Shown here one piece after another: positions 26,479 through 33,657 of a stretch of 64,000 nt of DNA. This DNA comes from a virus, in the IMG/VR virus record IMGVR_UViG_3300043788_000169, positions 62,001 through 126,000 of that record; one strand, 5' to 3'. A program made the translations under genes and the position numbers. The notes under the pieces are model-generated. The model was not told where the DNA came from. It saw only the letters and a program-made list of their open reading frames with translations, and ran no database searches. Each line of letters begins with the position of its first letter. The stretch's first letter is position 1.

Positions 26479-27411
26479 ATGGAAACCTACACGTACGCTG
26501 ACCCGGAGCTGTCGCCCCTGCCCATGCTGTGGGCGTGGCCCGGCTACATCCCGCGGCTGTGCATGACCATGGGATACGGCGAAGGCGGCACCATGAAAGG
26601 GCTGTCGGTCGTCAGCCTGCTGTCGCTGTTCAGCAACGGTCAGGACATGCCGGATGGCAGCCCGAACGGCTTCGGCAAGCCCGTCACCGTGGTCAATATC
26701 ACGGGCGAGGATCTGCGGCGGGAGGGCATGGCATGGCGCTACCGCGCGGCCGGCGCCGACACCCGCAACATCGTGGACCTGAGCACCGACGAGGATGGCA
26801 TGCCGTTCAAGCTGAGCAAGAAAGGTCTCGCCCTCATCCGCGAGGAGATCTGCAAGATCAATGCTCACGAGCCGGGAACCAAATACCAGCACATGGCCGA
26901 CTTCGGGATCTTGTACCTCGATCCCATGATGAGCATCGCGCCGCGGAACGTGTCCCAGAACACGACCTTCCGCTCGGTGCTGCTGGAGCCGCTGGACGCG
27001 CTGTGCTACGAGTTCAAGGCTGCTTGCTGGCTCATGAACCACACCACCAAGGACGGCAAGACCGTGGCCGGCTCGGCCGCCGCGACGCAGGGCCCGCGGA
27101 TGGTGCTCGGCTTCCGGCAGAGTGCCCGCAACCCCACGCACCGTGAGCTGTACCGGTTCAAGACCAACATCACCGAGAACACCCCCGCTCCGGTCCCGTA
27201 CATGAGCGAGGGCCGGGACACGAGTCTGCGGGTGCGGTGGATGACGGACTCCTGGGAGCAGCGCCGCAGCGGGTCCGGTGTCCTGAGCCGGTACGGCTCG
27301 CGCGCCTCGGAGGCCATGGCCCCCTCGCCAGTCCCGGCCCCGTACGCTGCCCCCATTCCGGAGCCGGCCAGCGTTGGCGAGATGTGGAAGAATCTCCAGT
27401 CCAGCATGTGA
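26479..27411 (+). CDS. RepA/AAA_25-like ATPase with degenerate P-loop
   Basis: 310 residues, ATG four bases after the leader GGAGG. The layout is that of RecA-like AAA_25/RepA ATPases: P-loop region near residue 35-45 (GYGEGGTMKGLS), beta-strand VTVVNITGED, Walker B-like GILYLDPMMSI near 150, then WLMNHTTKDG and a sensor-like GSAAATQGPRMVLGF segment. The canonical GxxxxGK[ST] is GEGGTMKG, so Gly and Ser/Thr are changed and ATP hydrolysis is doubtful. RepA-type proteins load or act as replicative helicases; here it stands apart from the DnaB-like helicase at 58294. Confidence 0.75.
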   Translation: METYTYADPELSPLPMLWAWPGYIPRLCMTMGYGEGGTMKGLSVVSLLSLFSNGQDMPDGSPNGFGKPVTVVNITGEDLRREGMAWRYRAAGADTRNIVDLSTDEDGMPFKLSKKGLALIREEICKINAHEPGTKYQHMADFGILYLDPMMSIAPRNVSQNTTFRSVLLEPLDALCYEFKAACWLMNHTTKDGKTVAGSAAATQGPRMVLGFRQSARNPTHRELYRFKTNITENTPAPVPYMSEGRDTSLRVRWMTDSWEQRRSGSGVLSRYGSRASEAMAPSPVPAPYAAPIPEPASVGEMWKNLQSSM

Positions 27412-27418
27412 GGCAGTC

Positions 27419-27694
27419 ATGGAACGTATGCAGCTTGCCGACGCCCGATCAGGACTCGCGCTGCGTGAGGCTGTGTTCCTTGCGCGCGACCAGCGGCTTA
27501 CGACCGAGATCATCGAGGACGGCGTGGTGATCGCTGTCATCGGGCCAGCGCAGAGCGCGGAGCCGGGACAGGCCGCCCGCGACCAGGCGCCGGATGCGAT
27601 CGAGCAGGGCATCGCTGCGGCCAGCCGGCTGAATGCTCAGCTCGGCCTGGAGCTGACCCGTGTCCGCGATCTTGTTGCACAGCAGAGAAGGTAG
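27419..27694 (+). CDS. Small helical protein, unknown
   Basis: 91 residues from ATG 27419, seven bases after the ATPase stop. Starts with a beta/helix segment (LREAVFLARDQRLTTEIIED) and ends in a charged helix (GLELTRVRDLVAQQRR). Probably co-transcribed with the ATPase. No family recognised. Confidence 0.65.
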   Translation: MERMQLADARSGLALREAVFLARDQRLTTEIIEDGVVIAVIGPAQSAEPGQAARDQAPDAIEQGIAAASRLNAQLGLELTRVRDLVAQQRR

Positions 27695-27702
27695 CTCACC
27701 TG

Positions 27703-27732
27703 GTTGACACGTGTCTACCTAGCACGTAGTGT
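27703..27732 (+). promoter_or_regulatory. Palindromic promoter D
   Basis: GTTGACACGTGTCTAC at 27703-27718; -35 TTGACA 27704-27709; -10 TAGTGT 27727-27732; spacer 17. Followed by leader AGCCCAGCAAACGGAGG ending at 27760. No ATG at the expected +1 here. Confidence 0.85.
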
Positions 27733-27769
27733 TAGATCCAATCAGCCCAGCAAACGGAGGATGATGCAA

Positions 27770-28318
27770 ATGAAAGGTATCTGGACCAGAAACCACTTCG
27801 ACGTGATTGCTGCGGTGCTGCAGCGTGCTGTCGACACGGCTGACCACATCGAGGGGCCGCAGGGGAGCAGTGCGCACCGCGCGCTGGAGTTCGTGTGCGA
27901 GGCGTTCGTCGCGGTCTTCAACGCTGACAGCGAGCGCTTCCAGCCCGACCGGTTCCGCCAGGCAGCCGGCCTCGACCCCAAGGGCACCGCGGTCCAGCTC
28001 GATGAGCGGGAGATGTTCTTCTACGAGCACGCCAACTGGGCCGGGAAGTTCGACGGCGAGAGCGCGGCGCATGCCCGCGGCCGCACCGCGATCTTGCTGG
28101 CCGACGCGGAGCGGTGCCTGGAGAAGGCACCGGACACCCGCGTCGAGTGGGAGCGCGACCCTGCAGGCAAGGTCGGCACCGGTTTCTGGGGTGCCTACCT
28201 GTACCAGGGCGGCAGTTTCCTCGGCTCGGACGACGTGGAGCTGACCGGCGACCCGGGGAAGGACTCCATTCGCAAGAGAGTCACCACCGCGGTCCTCGCG
28301 CTGGAGTACCTTGCCTGA
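27770..28318 (+). CDS. Unknown protein in single-gene cassette
   Basis: 182 residues. Three in-frame ATGs (27761, 27764, 27770) follow the leader; 27770 gives the usual 8-9 base spacing to GGAGG. Mostly helical N-terminal half (HFDVIAAVLQRAVDTADHIE) and a mixed C-terminal half with GFWGAYLYQGGSFLGSDDVE. It is a self-contained unit: promoter D, leader, gene and hairpin. No family recognised. Confidence 0.72.
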   Translation: MKGIWTRNHFDVIAAVLQRAVDTADHIEGPQGSSAHRALEFVCEAFVAVFNADSERFQPDRFRQAAGLDPKGTAVQLDEREMFFYEHANWAGKFDGESAAHARGRTAILLADAERCLEKAPDTRVEWERDPAGKVGTGFWGAYLYQGGSFLGSDDVELTGDPGKDSIRKRVTTAVLALEYLA

Positions 28319-28341
28319 CAGGAGGTGAGTGGACTCCACCT

Positions 28342-28377
28342 CGGAGCACCAGTTCTGCGCTGCAGGCTGGTGCTCCG
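28342..28377 (+). terminator. Hairpin terminator
   Basis: Perfect 11-bp inverted repeat CGGAGCACCAG / CTGGTGCTCCG with a 14-base loop, 23 bases after the stop at 28318 and before promoter E. No U tract. Confidence 0.7.
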
Positions 28378-28412
28378 CTGTGTGCGAGGGTACTCCGTAA
28401 GGCCGTGGGTAG

Positions 28413-28442
28413 GTTGACACGTGTCTACCGTACCACTACCAT
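28413..28442 (+). promoter_or_regulatory. Palindromic promoter E
   Basis: GTTGACACGTGTCTAC at 28413-28428; -35 TTGACA 28414-28419; -10 TACCAT 28437-28442; spacer 17. Leader AGCCCACCGAACGGAGG follows, and an in-frame ATG at 28451 lies eight bases past the -10. Confidence 0.83.
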
Positions 28443-28477
28443 GGGGATAGATGAAAGCCCACCGAACGGAGGCCGCC

Positions 28478-28774
28478 ATGACAGCCATACGGGTCACTGT
28501 GGAAGCGATGAAGCATCCGGAGGTGCGGGAAACCCTGGAGGTCGATACTGATCTGCCGCTCCCGCTCACTGCGGACGGGGTAGCGCAGCTCCGGAACTCC
28601 CTGAACGGCCAGAGCAAGGTCACGGCCGTCGCGGGGTCGTTCTGGATTCGCCACGTGCGCGACGAGCACGGCGGCTGCGTGGAGTGCGGCATGCTCGTCT
28701 CCGGCCGGTTCGGCCATGGCCCGTCGTGCTCGGTGCCGACCGGCGGCGAGCCTGCCCCGGTGCTGTTCTCGTGA
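28478..28774 (+). CDS. Small zinc-site protein, unknown
   Basis: 98 residues from ATG 28478 behind the leader GGAGG; an upstream in-frame ATG at 28451 could give a leaderless form nine residues longer. The first half is a beta/helix domain (IRVTVEAMKHPEVRETLEVD). The second half has CVECGMLVSGRFGHGPSC, a likely zinc site with three Cys and a His. Function unknown. Confidence 0.68.
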   Translation: MTAIRVTVEAMKHPEVRETLEVDTDLPLPLTADGVAQLRNSLNGQSKVTAVAGSFWIRHVRDEHGGCVECGMLVSGRFGHGPSCSVPTGGEPAPVLFS

Positions 28775-28956
28775 GGCCGCACCGCTGCTCGCGCCGGCTG
28801 TGCTTCCGCATCGCCCCGATCTGGGTAGGCGTCCCCGGCACGTGGCCAGCCCCGTCGGCCGTCGGCCGGTGGTCCTGCCGACGGCATGCAGGACGGCTGC
28901 GCACCAAGCTGATCCGCGAGATGAGGAAGCACCACCCGTGGCACTTCCACGGGTGA
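28771..28956 (+). CDS. Small very basic protein
   Basis: 61 residues, GTG overlapping the previous TGA. Rich in Arg and His (RPHRCSRRLCF, KHHPWHFHG). Possibly nucleic-acid binding, but composition is the only clue. Second gene of the promoter E unit. Confidence 0.5.
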   Translation: MRPHRCSRRLCFRIAPIWVGVPGTWPAPSAVGRWSCRRHAGRLRTKLIREMRKHHPWHFHG

Positions 28957-28996
28957 AGATCCCCGATTATCTGTATCAGCAGAGAGGAGGCAGTTC

Positions 28997-29227
28997 ATGA
29001 TCATTCTTACGGCTGGCGAGCCCGACCTAGGCCGGGCCGAGACCATGCACGAGCTTGCGTGTGCTGCCTACGATGCAGCTCGCGCGGAAGTTCTCCGGCT
29101 CATCGAAGAGCTGGACGCGACGTACCAGCGGCTGAGTGCGAACACACAGCTTGTCGACACGTCCGCGGTCAACCTCGCGGATACCTGCCAGGCGGCCGGC
29201 CTCACGCCGGTCCTGGAGCCAGCCTAG
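28997..29227 (+). CDS. Small acidic helical protein
   Basis: 76 residues behind AGAGAGGAGG and ATG 28997. Helical (HELACAAYDAARAEVLRLIE) and acidic. Last gene of the promoter E unit, followed by a shared terminator. No family recognised. Confidence 0.65.
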   Translation: MIILTAGEPDLGRAETMHELACAAYDAARAEVLRLIEELDATYQRLSANTQLVDTSAVNLADTCQAAGLTPVLEPA

Positions 29228-29241
29228 GCTGGCACAGCGCT

Positions 29242-29269
29242 CGGGCCCGGGACTAGCTCCCCGGGCCCG
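29242..29269. terminator. Bidirectional hairpin terminator
   Basis: Perfect 10-bp inverted repeat CGGGCCCGGG / CCCGGGCCCG with an 8-base loop, placed between a plus-strand gene ending at 29227 and a minus-strand gene ending at 29301. Confidence 0.75.
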
Positions 29270-29300
29270 TTCGCATGTGTGCAGGACTGTTCGGATCTGT

Positions 29301-29627
29301 TCAGACCTCCGGCCGGCTCGGCCACGGAAACGCGCGCCGCAGCTCGGTCAGGTCGGTCAGGTCGGGTGGCTCCGGCAGGTCGTATGGTGCCTCGTCCGGC
29401 GTCACGAGCGTGAAGTCCTGTACGTCGATGATCTCGTACCCGGCAGCCTGCGCCTGCGCGGCCGCGTCGTCGCTGTCACGCGCTTGGTAGCTCGGCCCGG
29501 TCCATCCGCTAGGGGACATCACCGTGTACGTCTCCAGGAAGCTCTGCGGGCCGACTGGAGCGGCTTCCTCGTCCGGCTCGCCTGCGGGCTGCATGCGGAG
29601 GAGGTCTTTGGTCTGCTGTGCGTCCAT
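29301..29627 (-). CDS. Acidic protein, unknown
   Basis: 108 residues from ATG 29627 (MDAQQTKDLLRMQPAG). Acidic, with a ThrVal-rich middle (SFLETYTVMSPSGWTG) and a DLPEPPDLTDL tail. Last gene of the minus operon from promoter F. No family recognised. Confidence 0.65.
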   Translation of the reverse strand: MDAQQTKDLLRMQPAGEPDEEAAPVGPQSFLETYTVMSPSGWTGPSYQARDSDDAAAQAQAAGYEIIDVQDFTLVTPDEAPYDLPEPPDLTDLTELRRAFPWPSRPEV

Positions 29628-29631
29628 GCGG

Positions 29632-29916
29632 CTACTCCTCGCCCGTGCAGGTGCCCGCGGCCATCGCAAAGAGCGTGGCGAGGTTGACCTCCGCAACGGG
29701 CTTGCCGTCCTGGTACAGCGTGACGTACATCTCCAGGGCTGGCCAGTCGTAGCCGTGCCGGGTCTGCTCCTCCTCGCCCCAGAAGCCGGCGTTGTCGAAG
29801 CTGTGACCCTGGACCTCTGCGGTCACCTCTCGCTCGTCCGGCTCGTGCCAGTCGGCCCGCATGCCAAGCTCGCGTGCAACGGCCTGCAGCTCGGCCTGTG
29901 TGTGAATCATCTTCAT
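29632..29916 (-). CDS. Unknown acidic protein
   Basis: 94 residues. N-terminal helix (MKMIHTQAELQAVARELGMR) and a beta-rich centre (LEMYVTLYQDGKPVAEVNLA). Short spacing to neighbours supports co-transcription. No family recognised. Confidence 0.65.
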   Translation of the reverse strand: MKMIHTQAELQAVARELGMRADWHEPDEREVTAEVQGHSFDNAGFWGEEEQTRHGYDWPALEMYVTLYQDGKPVAEVNLATLFAMAAGTCTGEE

Positions 29917-29926
29917 GGGTGCCTCC

Positions 29927-30481
29927 CTACTGCAGCACGATCCGGGTCTTGTCCTCCAGAGCGCTAGGCTCCACGTGGGCCGGGTATTCCGACCCGTCGC
30001 GCGCCCGGACCATCAGCGGAAGGTCACTCTGCAGCGAGGGATCGGTTGCCGGGATGATGATCTCCCCGGACGCTTCGATCTGGTAGGCCGGCGTGGCGGG
30101 CAGAGACACCACGGTGCACATGCTGAAGAGCATGATCCGGAACTCGCCCGCGGCGACCTCCAGGACCGCCGGCGTGCCTTGCGGAGCGTAGGTGCCTGGC
30201 GTCGCACAGCGGCACGGGGTGTCTGGCTGGCTGTCGTGGTAGTGGCCGGCCTCGTCTTCCGGGATGACCCGGCCGATCGACCACGAGCCTTCCGCGAGCA
30301 CGTCTCCGTCTTCGTCCGTCACGGTGATCTCTCCGCCGCTGGCCACGGTCCACGCGCTCATCGGTGGCATGTCGTAGTCAGGACTTAGCGCAACGATGTC
30401 CAGCGCATCGCTCGCGTCGCTGGCCACGATGGTCACGTTCGCGTAGAGCACGCGCTCCAGTCGCACATCAAACTCTGGCAT
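29927..30481 (-). CDS. Unknown beta-rich protein
   Basis: 184 residues, acidic and strand-rich (FDVRLERVLYANVTIVASDA, GGEITVTDEDGDVLAEGSWS, YQIEASGEIIIPATD). The opening resembles small phage proteins of about 60 residues that start MPxFDVxLERVLYANVxVxA and may be fused here to a second domain. Function unknown. Confidence 0.68.
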   Translation of the reverse strand: MPEFDVRLERVLYANVTIVASDASDALDIVALSPDYDMPPMSAWTVASGGEITVTDEDGDVLAEGSWSIGRVIPEDEAGHYHDSQPDTPCRCATPGTYAPQGTPAVLEVAAGEFRIMLFSMCTVVSLPATPAYQIEASGEIIIPATDPSLQSDLPLMVRARDGSEYPAHVEPSALEDKTRIVLQ

Positions 30482-30535
30482 GGGTCATCACTTCCGTTCT
30501 GGTTGTGGGGGTTCTCCGGTTGGCCGGAGGCGCGC

Positions 30536-31022
30536 TCAGCGGATCCAGTAGTCGACTCCGCCGAAGCTGACCGAGGTGTAGTCGATCTTGAGTTCGTTGG
30601 CTGCCGCTTCCCAGTCGATGTGATTCAGCGGCCACTGCGCGTTGCGGGAGATCGCGCCGATGTCGCTGGCCAGATCTTCCGCGTAGGTCTCGAAGTAGGA
30701 GTCACGGATCAGGGACTCCCCGTGCTCCCAGTCGGGCGCGTAGCCGGAAGCCTCCCCGGCCAGCTCGCGGAGCTGCTCCAGCTCTTTCCGTCTGGTCCTC
30801 GTCCAGCCCGACCCCGTACTTCTCTGCCTGCTCGCGCAGGCTGGCCAGCTCGGCCGCCTCGTCGTCGGACACCCCCGGGTGTGTCTCCAGTGCGCGCAGT
30901 TCCGCGAGCCGGCGCTCTTGCGCTTCCAGCTCGGACAGCTCTTCGATCCGCGCGATCACGTCGCGGCTGTCAATCAAGTCCTCGTCGTTGGTGATCGGGT
31001 CGGTAGCTGTGATCTCTGCCAT
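30536..31022 (-). pseudogene. Frameshifted antirestriction-like (ArdA-type) protein
   Basis: The reading frame from ATG 31022 (MAEITATDPITNDEDLID) runs to a stop at 30702, but the tail of that frame (about residues 93-107) is Arg/Gly/Ala-rich shadow sequence. From about 30795 the +1 frame carries the expected ending: KELEQLRELAGEASGY, ESLIRDSYFETYAEDLASDI, NAQWPLNHIDWEAAANELK, TSVSFGGVDYWIR, stop at 30536. That pattern is common in actinophage ArdA/antirestriction-like proteins. The switch lies near a GGAAAG run (minus strand). Whether this is a mutation, a sequencing error or +1 programmed frameshifting cannot be told from one sequence. Confidence 0.7.
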
Positions 31023-31055
31023 GTCCATCGCCTCCGTTTGCTGGGCTGTGCTCAC

Positions 31056-31085
31056 AGCTTAGCGGATAGGTAGACACGTGTCAAC
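31056..31085 (-). promoter_or_regulatory. Palindromic promoter F
   Basis: GTAGACACGTGTCAAC at 31070-31085 on the plus strand. Read on minus: TTGACA (31084-31079), 17-base spacer, TAAGCT (31061-31056), then leader ACAGCCCAGCAAACGGAGG. Drives 31022 to 29301. Confidence 0.85.
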
Positions 31086-31121
31086 CAGTTAGGGAACTCC
31101 GGCAGCGGGCATAATGGAGCT

Positions 31122-31286
31122 GTGACCATTCTGGTGCTCAGCCTTCTGGCGCTCGCCTTCCTGTGCCGCCGGCCGATCGGCGCATGGGCGGTGCGCAAGC
31201 TCACGCGCCTGGCGATCAAGCTCCGCCCGTTCGGTATCGCCTATGTGCTGCTGCTCGCGTTTTTCTTTGGTGTCCTGCACGTCTGA
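31122..31286 (+). CDS. 54-residue membrane protein
   Basis: GTG 31122 to TGA 31286. Two hydrophobic helices (ILVLSLLALAFLC and FGIAYVLLLAFFFGVLHV) separated by a basic loop (RRPIGAWAVRKLTRLAIKLR). CATAAT at 31110-31115 resembles a -10 that would place transcription start at or beside the GTG; GGAG at 31115 is too close to be a normal ribosome site. Followed by a strong hairpin. A small phage membrane effector is plausible but unproven. Confidence 0.6.
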   Translation: MTILVLSLLALAFLCRRPIGAWAVRKLTRLAIKLRPFGIAYVLLLAFFFGVLHV

Positions 31287-31317
31287 GGGCCCGCCCAGAC
31301 GCATCTAGGCGGGCCCT
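31286..31317. terminator. Bidirectional hairpin terminator
   Basis: Perfect 10-bp inverted repeat AGGGCCCGCC / GGCGGGCCCT with a 12-base loop between convergent genes ending at 31286 (plus) and 31332 (minus). Confidence 0.75.
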
Positions 31318-31331
31318 GGAGTGCTTGTGCG

Positions 31332-31991
31332 CTACTCCTCGTCGTCCTCGTAGGGCTTGACCTGTGCGCGCTGGTCTCCGTCGAAGAATGCACGGGTCTC
31401 CAGGTTGTTGCTGAGGATCAGGCCAAGGGTGCCGTAGTCGGCCTCCACGGTCCACGTGCCCTCGTAGGGGTCCGAGGCGAACATCACCGTGTCACCCTCG
31501 GAGAACTGGACACCCTCCAGCGGCTTGAGCTTCAGCTCGGTCTCTCCGTCCTCCTGGAACGCGTAGACCTCCGCGCCAATGTCGTCCGTGTTGCCGCGCT
31601 CGTTCTGGTACCACGCGTTGGGGTAGCACCCGGACTCCACCATGAGCTTGGCCAGCTCGTAGGTGGCGATCTCGCGCGTGGGATATCCCGGCTCGCGCCA
31701 GTAGGCCGGGCGGTGCGTGCCTTCCATGACCACGCGGTAGGTGCCGCGGTCCTCGGTCACGTAGGCGTCGAACTCGTCGGGCCGGTCCTCCCAGTCAGCG
31801 AGCATGGCCGACGCGTCCAGCGTGGCATTGGCGAGCGCACCGTGCAGCTCGTCCATGTCGGTATGGAGCCGGCCACACTCAATCTCCACCTCATCCCCGC
31901 TGTCCGTGGTGATCTTGAGGGTGATGGCTCCGTACTCGTCATCGGCGCGAGTGATCTCGAATGATGGGTTGCCGTTCAGTGTGAGCTTCAT
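31332..31991 (-). CDS. Acidic protein, unknown, single-gene cassette
   Basis: 219 residues from ATG 31991, five bases after the leader GGAGG. Strongly acidic and beta-rich at the N-terminus (ITLKITTDSGDEVEIECG), a central RGTYRVVMEGTHRPAYW, and a C-terminal region ending in an EDDEE tail. Strong acidity suggests a protein partner or DNA mimicry, but that is speculative. The unit is promoter G, leader, gene, hairpin. Confidence 0.7.
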   Translation of the reverse strand: MKLTLNGNPSFEITRADDEYGAITLKITTDSGDEVEIECGRLHTDMDELHGALANATLDASAMLADWEDRPDEFDAYVTEDRGTYRVVMEGTHRPAYWREPGYPTREIATYELAKLMVESGCYPNAWYQNERGNTDDIGAEVYAFQEDGETELKLKPLEGVQFSEGDTVMFASDPYEGTWTVEADYGTLGLILSNNLETRAFFDGDQRAQVKPYEDDEE

Positions 31992-32020
31992 GTGCGCCTC
32001 CGTTTGTGGGCTGTGCTCAC

Positions 32021-32050
32021 AGCTTAGCGGATAGGTAGACACGTGTCAAC
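32021..32050 (-). promoter_or_regulatory. Palindromic promoter G
   Basis: GTAGACACGTGTCAAC at 32035-32050. On minus: TTGACA (32049-32044), 17-base spacer, TAAGCT (32026-32021), leader AGCCCACAAACGGAGG. The stretch from the palindrome to the leader is nearly identical to promoter F, pointing to duplication. Confidence 0.86.
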
Positions 32051-32055
32051 CAAAA

Positions 32056-32082
32056 GGCCCCCGGAAGTTAGATCCGGGGGCC
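32056..32082 (-). terminator. Intrinsic terminator
   Basis: Perfect 10-bp stem GGCCCCCGGA / TCCGGGGGCC with a 7-base loop followed on the minus strand by TTTT; it ends the 32100-32495 gene just before promoter G. Confidence 0.85.
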
Positions 32083-32099
32083 TCCGTAAGGCCGGAGCG

Positions 32100-32495
32100 C
32101 TAGGAGACCAGCGCGAGGAATGGCGCGGTGCTCCGTGGTCGGCGGTACGGTGCGTACTGCCTGACCTGCCTGATGAAGTCAGCGCGTCCCTTGTACTGGC
32201 CGATGATCGCATCCGGGTCGATCTTGAAGAGGTGCGCGATCATCCAGCCGTAGTCATCCCACGACGCGGCGCGTAGCTCGTCGTCCAGCGGGTAGCTGCC
32301 GATAGTGCGGTGCGCGGTCGGCCTCGTGCCGTGGTGGCTGTAGGCGTAGAACTGCACGCCCTGGCTGTAGCCGGCCAGCCGCGGGCGGAAGTCCCGAACA
32401 TCGTCGGGCCAGATGTCCGCTCCGTTCAGCAGACGCGCCAGGCGGAAAGCCTCGCGCACGTCGTCTGAGGTGATCTTGGTGCTGTAGACCTTCAT
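32100..32495 (-). CDS. Unknown protein, single-gene cassette
   Basis: 131 residues, ATG eight bases after the leader GGAGG and overlapping the stop of a 12-codon mini-ORF. Begins with a strand/helix (MKVYSTKITSDDVREAFRLA), then RLAGYSQGVQFYAYSHHGTR; alpha/beta, slightly basic. No family recognised. Unit: promoter H, mini-ORF, gene, terminator. Confidence 0.7.
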   Translation of the reverse strand: MKVYSTKITSDDVREAFRLARLLNGADIWPDDVRDFRPRLAGYSQGVQFYAYSHHGTRPTAHRTIGSYPLDDELRAASWDDYGWMIAHLFKIDPDAIIGQYKGRADFIRQVRQYAPYRRPRSTAPFLALVS

Positions 32496-32530
32496 GGGCT
32501 TGGCCTCCGTTTAGTGGGCTTGGCTTCCAT
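32492..32530 (-). CDS. Leaderless 12-codon mini-ORF (MEAKPTKRRPSP)
   Basis: ATG at 32530 is five bases downstream of the promoter H -10 box, the expected transcript 5' end. The ORF spans the whole conserved leader and its TGA overlaps the ATG of the next gene (ATGA), so translation of the pair could be coupled. Very basic peptide. Small size means chance cannot be excluded. Confidence 0.4.
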   Translation of the reverse strand: MEAKPTKRRPSP

Positions 32531-32535
32531 CACCT

Positions 32536-32565
32536 ATCGAAGCACATTGGTAGACACGTGTCAAC
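32536..32565 (-). promoter_or_regulatory. Palindromic promoter H
   Basis: GTAGACACGTGTCAAC at 32550-32565. On minus: TTGACA (32564-32559), 17-base spacer, TTCGAT (32541-32536), then leader AGCCCACTAAACGGAGG. The -10 is weaker than at other sites. Confidence 0.78.
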
Positions 32566-32600
32566 CACCATAGGGAACTCCGTAAGGCCGCGGGCAGCAA

Positions 32601-32632
32601 AGACCGCCCGTACCGGCAGGCACGAGCGGTCT
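32601..32632 (-). terminator. Hairpin terminator
   Basis: AGACCGC / GCGGTCT stem of 7 bp around an 18-base loop, followed on minus by TTGCTGCC; it follows the stop at 32662 and precedes promoter H. Confidence 0.55.
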
Positions 32633-32661
32633 CCAGGCCCGATGCAGTTATTCCGAGAGAG

Positions 32662-32940
32662 CTAGGGATAGAACCGGATAGTCGGAACCCCGTTCGCGTC
32701 CCGCTCGGTCACGGTCTCCTCGCGCGGCTCGTAGGCGATCCAGTCTCCGTCGTCAGTGATCGCCCGTACGGGTATCACGTTGCCGGCCGCGTCGGTGGCC
32801 AGCACGAGTCCGGGCCCTAGCACGTCCGCCTCCAGGTAGTAGGTTGCCGACTCAAGGCTGGGCTTAGGCAGGGACAGATGAATCTTGCCATCCCTGCCAG
32901 TGAACGCCGCGACATAGGGGGCTTGGTGTGCAGTGCTCAT
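32662..32940 (-). CDS. Small beta-rich protein
   Basis: 92 residues from ATG 32940 (MSTAHQAPYVAAFTGRDG); an in-frame ATG at 32967 would add nine residues. Strand-rich (KIHLSLPKPSLESATYYLEA, PGLVLATDAAGNVIPVRAI) and acidic. Last gene of the promoter I operon. No family recognised. Confidence 0.66.
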   Translation of the reverse strand: MSTAHQAPYVAAFTGRDGKIHLSLPKPSLESATYYLEADVLGPGLVLATDAAGNVIPVRAITDDGDWIAYEPREETVTERDANGVPTIRFYP

Positions 32941-32967
32941 AGAGATCAGCTCCATTCTCCGATGCAT

Positions 32968-33156
32968 CTATTTTGGCAATAGGCCAAGCTCGCGCATGTC
33001 ATCCATCACCACCCCGAACGGGCTGGAGCCGTCCGGGATCGCTGCCACGCGCCTGGCGAGATCAGTCAGGTACAGCCGCACCGCAAGCGCGTAGGTCTCA
33101 GGCGTGCCGTGGAATTGCCAGGGCACGCGCACGGCCGACTCATCCGTCGCTGCCAT
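32968..33156 (-). CDS. Small helical protein, unknown
   Basis: 62 residues. Central helix TYALAVRLYLTDLARRVAAI and a C-terminal MDDMRELGLLPK. Overlaps the gene before it by 17 bases. No family recognised; operon membership is the main support. Confidence 0.62.
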   Translation of the reverse strand: MAATDESAVRVPWQFHGTPETYALAVRLYLTDLARRVAAIPDGSSPFGVVMDDMRELGLLPK

Positions 33157-33499
33157 GCGCCTCCTTGCCGGGCCAGCGCGGCACGTGTGGCCCGTTGCCG
33201 GCCGGATAGCAGTGATCGTCCCCGGACGTGTCGAATACGCGTCCGTCGCTCGCTAGGTGCACGTAGTCACCACAGCCACGACAGGTCACACCAGGGAGGT
33301 GCGGGGATACCTGAATCAGGAACTGTGAGCCGGCCGCATCGGTGTAGATGAAAGACGCGCCCGTGTTCCATTCCTCCGGCTCAGAGCAGCCGCTCAGGAT
33401 GAGATCTCCGGTTGACAGCTCTTGCGCGACGGACAGCGCATGCTCTGGTTTGGCCAGCGCGCAGAACTCATCCCACAGGGGATCATGCGGTGTGCTCAC
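33140..33499 (-). CDS. Zinc-ribbon-like protein, unknown
   Basis: 119 residues from GTG 33499, overlapping the previous stop (GTGA). Contains GVTCRGCGDYVHLASDGRVF and nearby Cys/His (DDHCYPAGNGPH), a plausible single zinc site. N-terminal half helical (WDEFCALAKPEHALSVAQEL). Function unknown. Confidence 0.68.
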   Translation of the reverse strand: MSTPHDPLWDEFCALAKPEHALSVAQELSTGDLILSGCSEPEEWNTGASFIYTDAAGSQFLIQVSPHLPGVTCRGCGDYVHLASDGRVFDTSGDDHCYPAGNGPHVPRWPGKEAHGSDG

Positions 33500-33657
33500 A
33501 GCCTCACCCCACGATGCACAGGATGATTGATGGGGGTAGCTCGCAAGCGCCGGCGGGCCCGCTTCTGGAGTTCGTGCCATCCTGGCCACGGTCTCAGCAG
33601 ATACAGCATGTGCCGGCGGCACTCCGGGCAGATCAGGAGGAGCACGAGCGCTGTCAT
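33496..33657 (-). CDS. 53-residue protein with membrane helix and CxxC
   Basis: ATG 33657 overlaps the preceding TGA and its own TGA overlaps the next GTG. Hydrophobic start (MTALVLLLICPECRRHMLY) followed by a basic tail. Could be a tail-anchored membrane peptide or a zinc-finger fragment. The double overlap is the main argument that it is real. Confidence 0.55.
   Translation of the reverse strand: MTALVLLLICPECRRHMLYLLRPWPGWHELQKRARRRLRATPINHPVHRGVRL

Noticed and set aside
29151-29166. GTCGACACGTCC near the end of the 28997 gene
   Set aside because: Inner palindrome is broken and no promoter element follows; probably chance.
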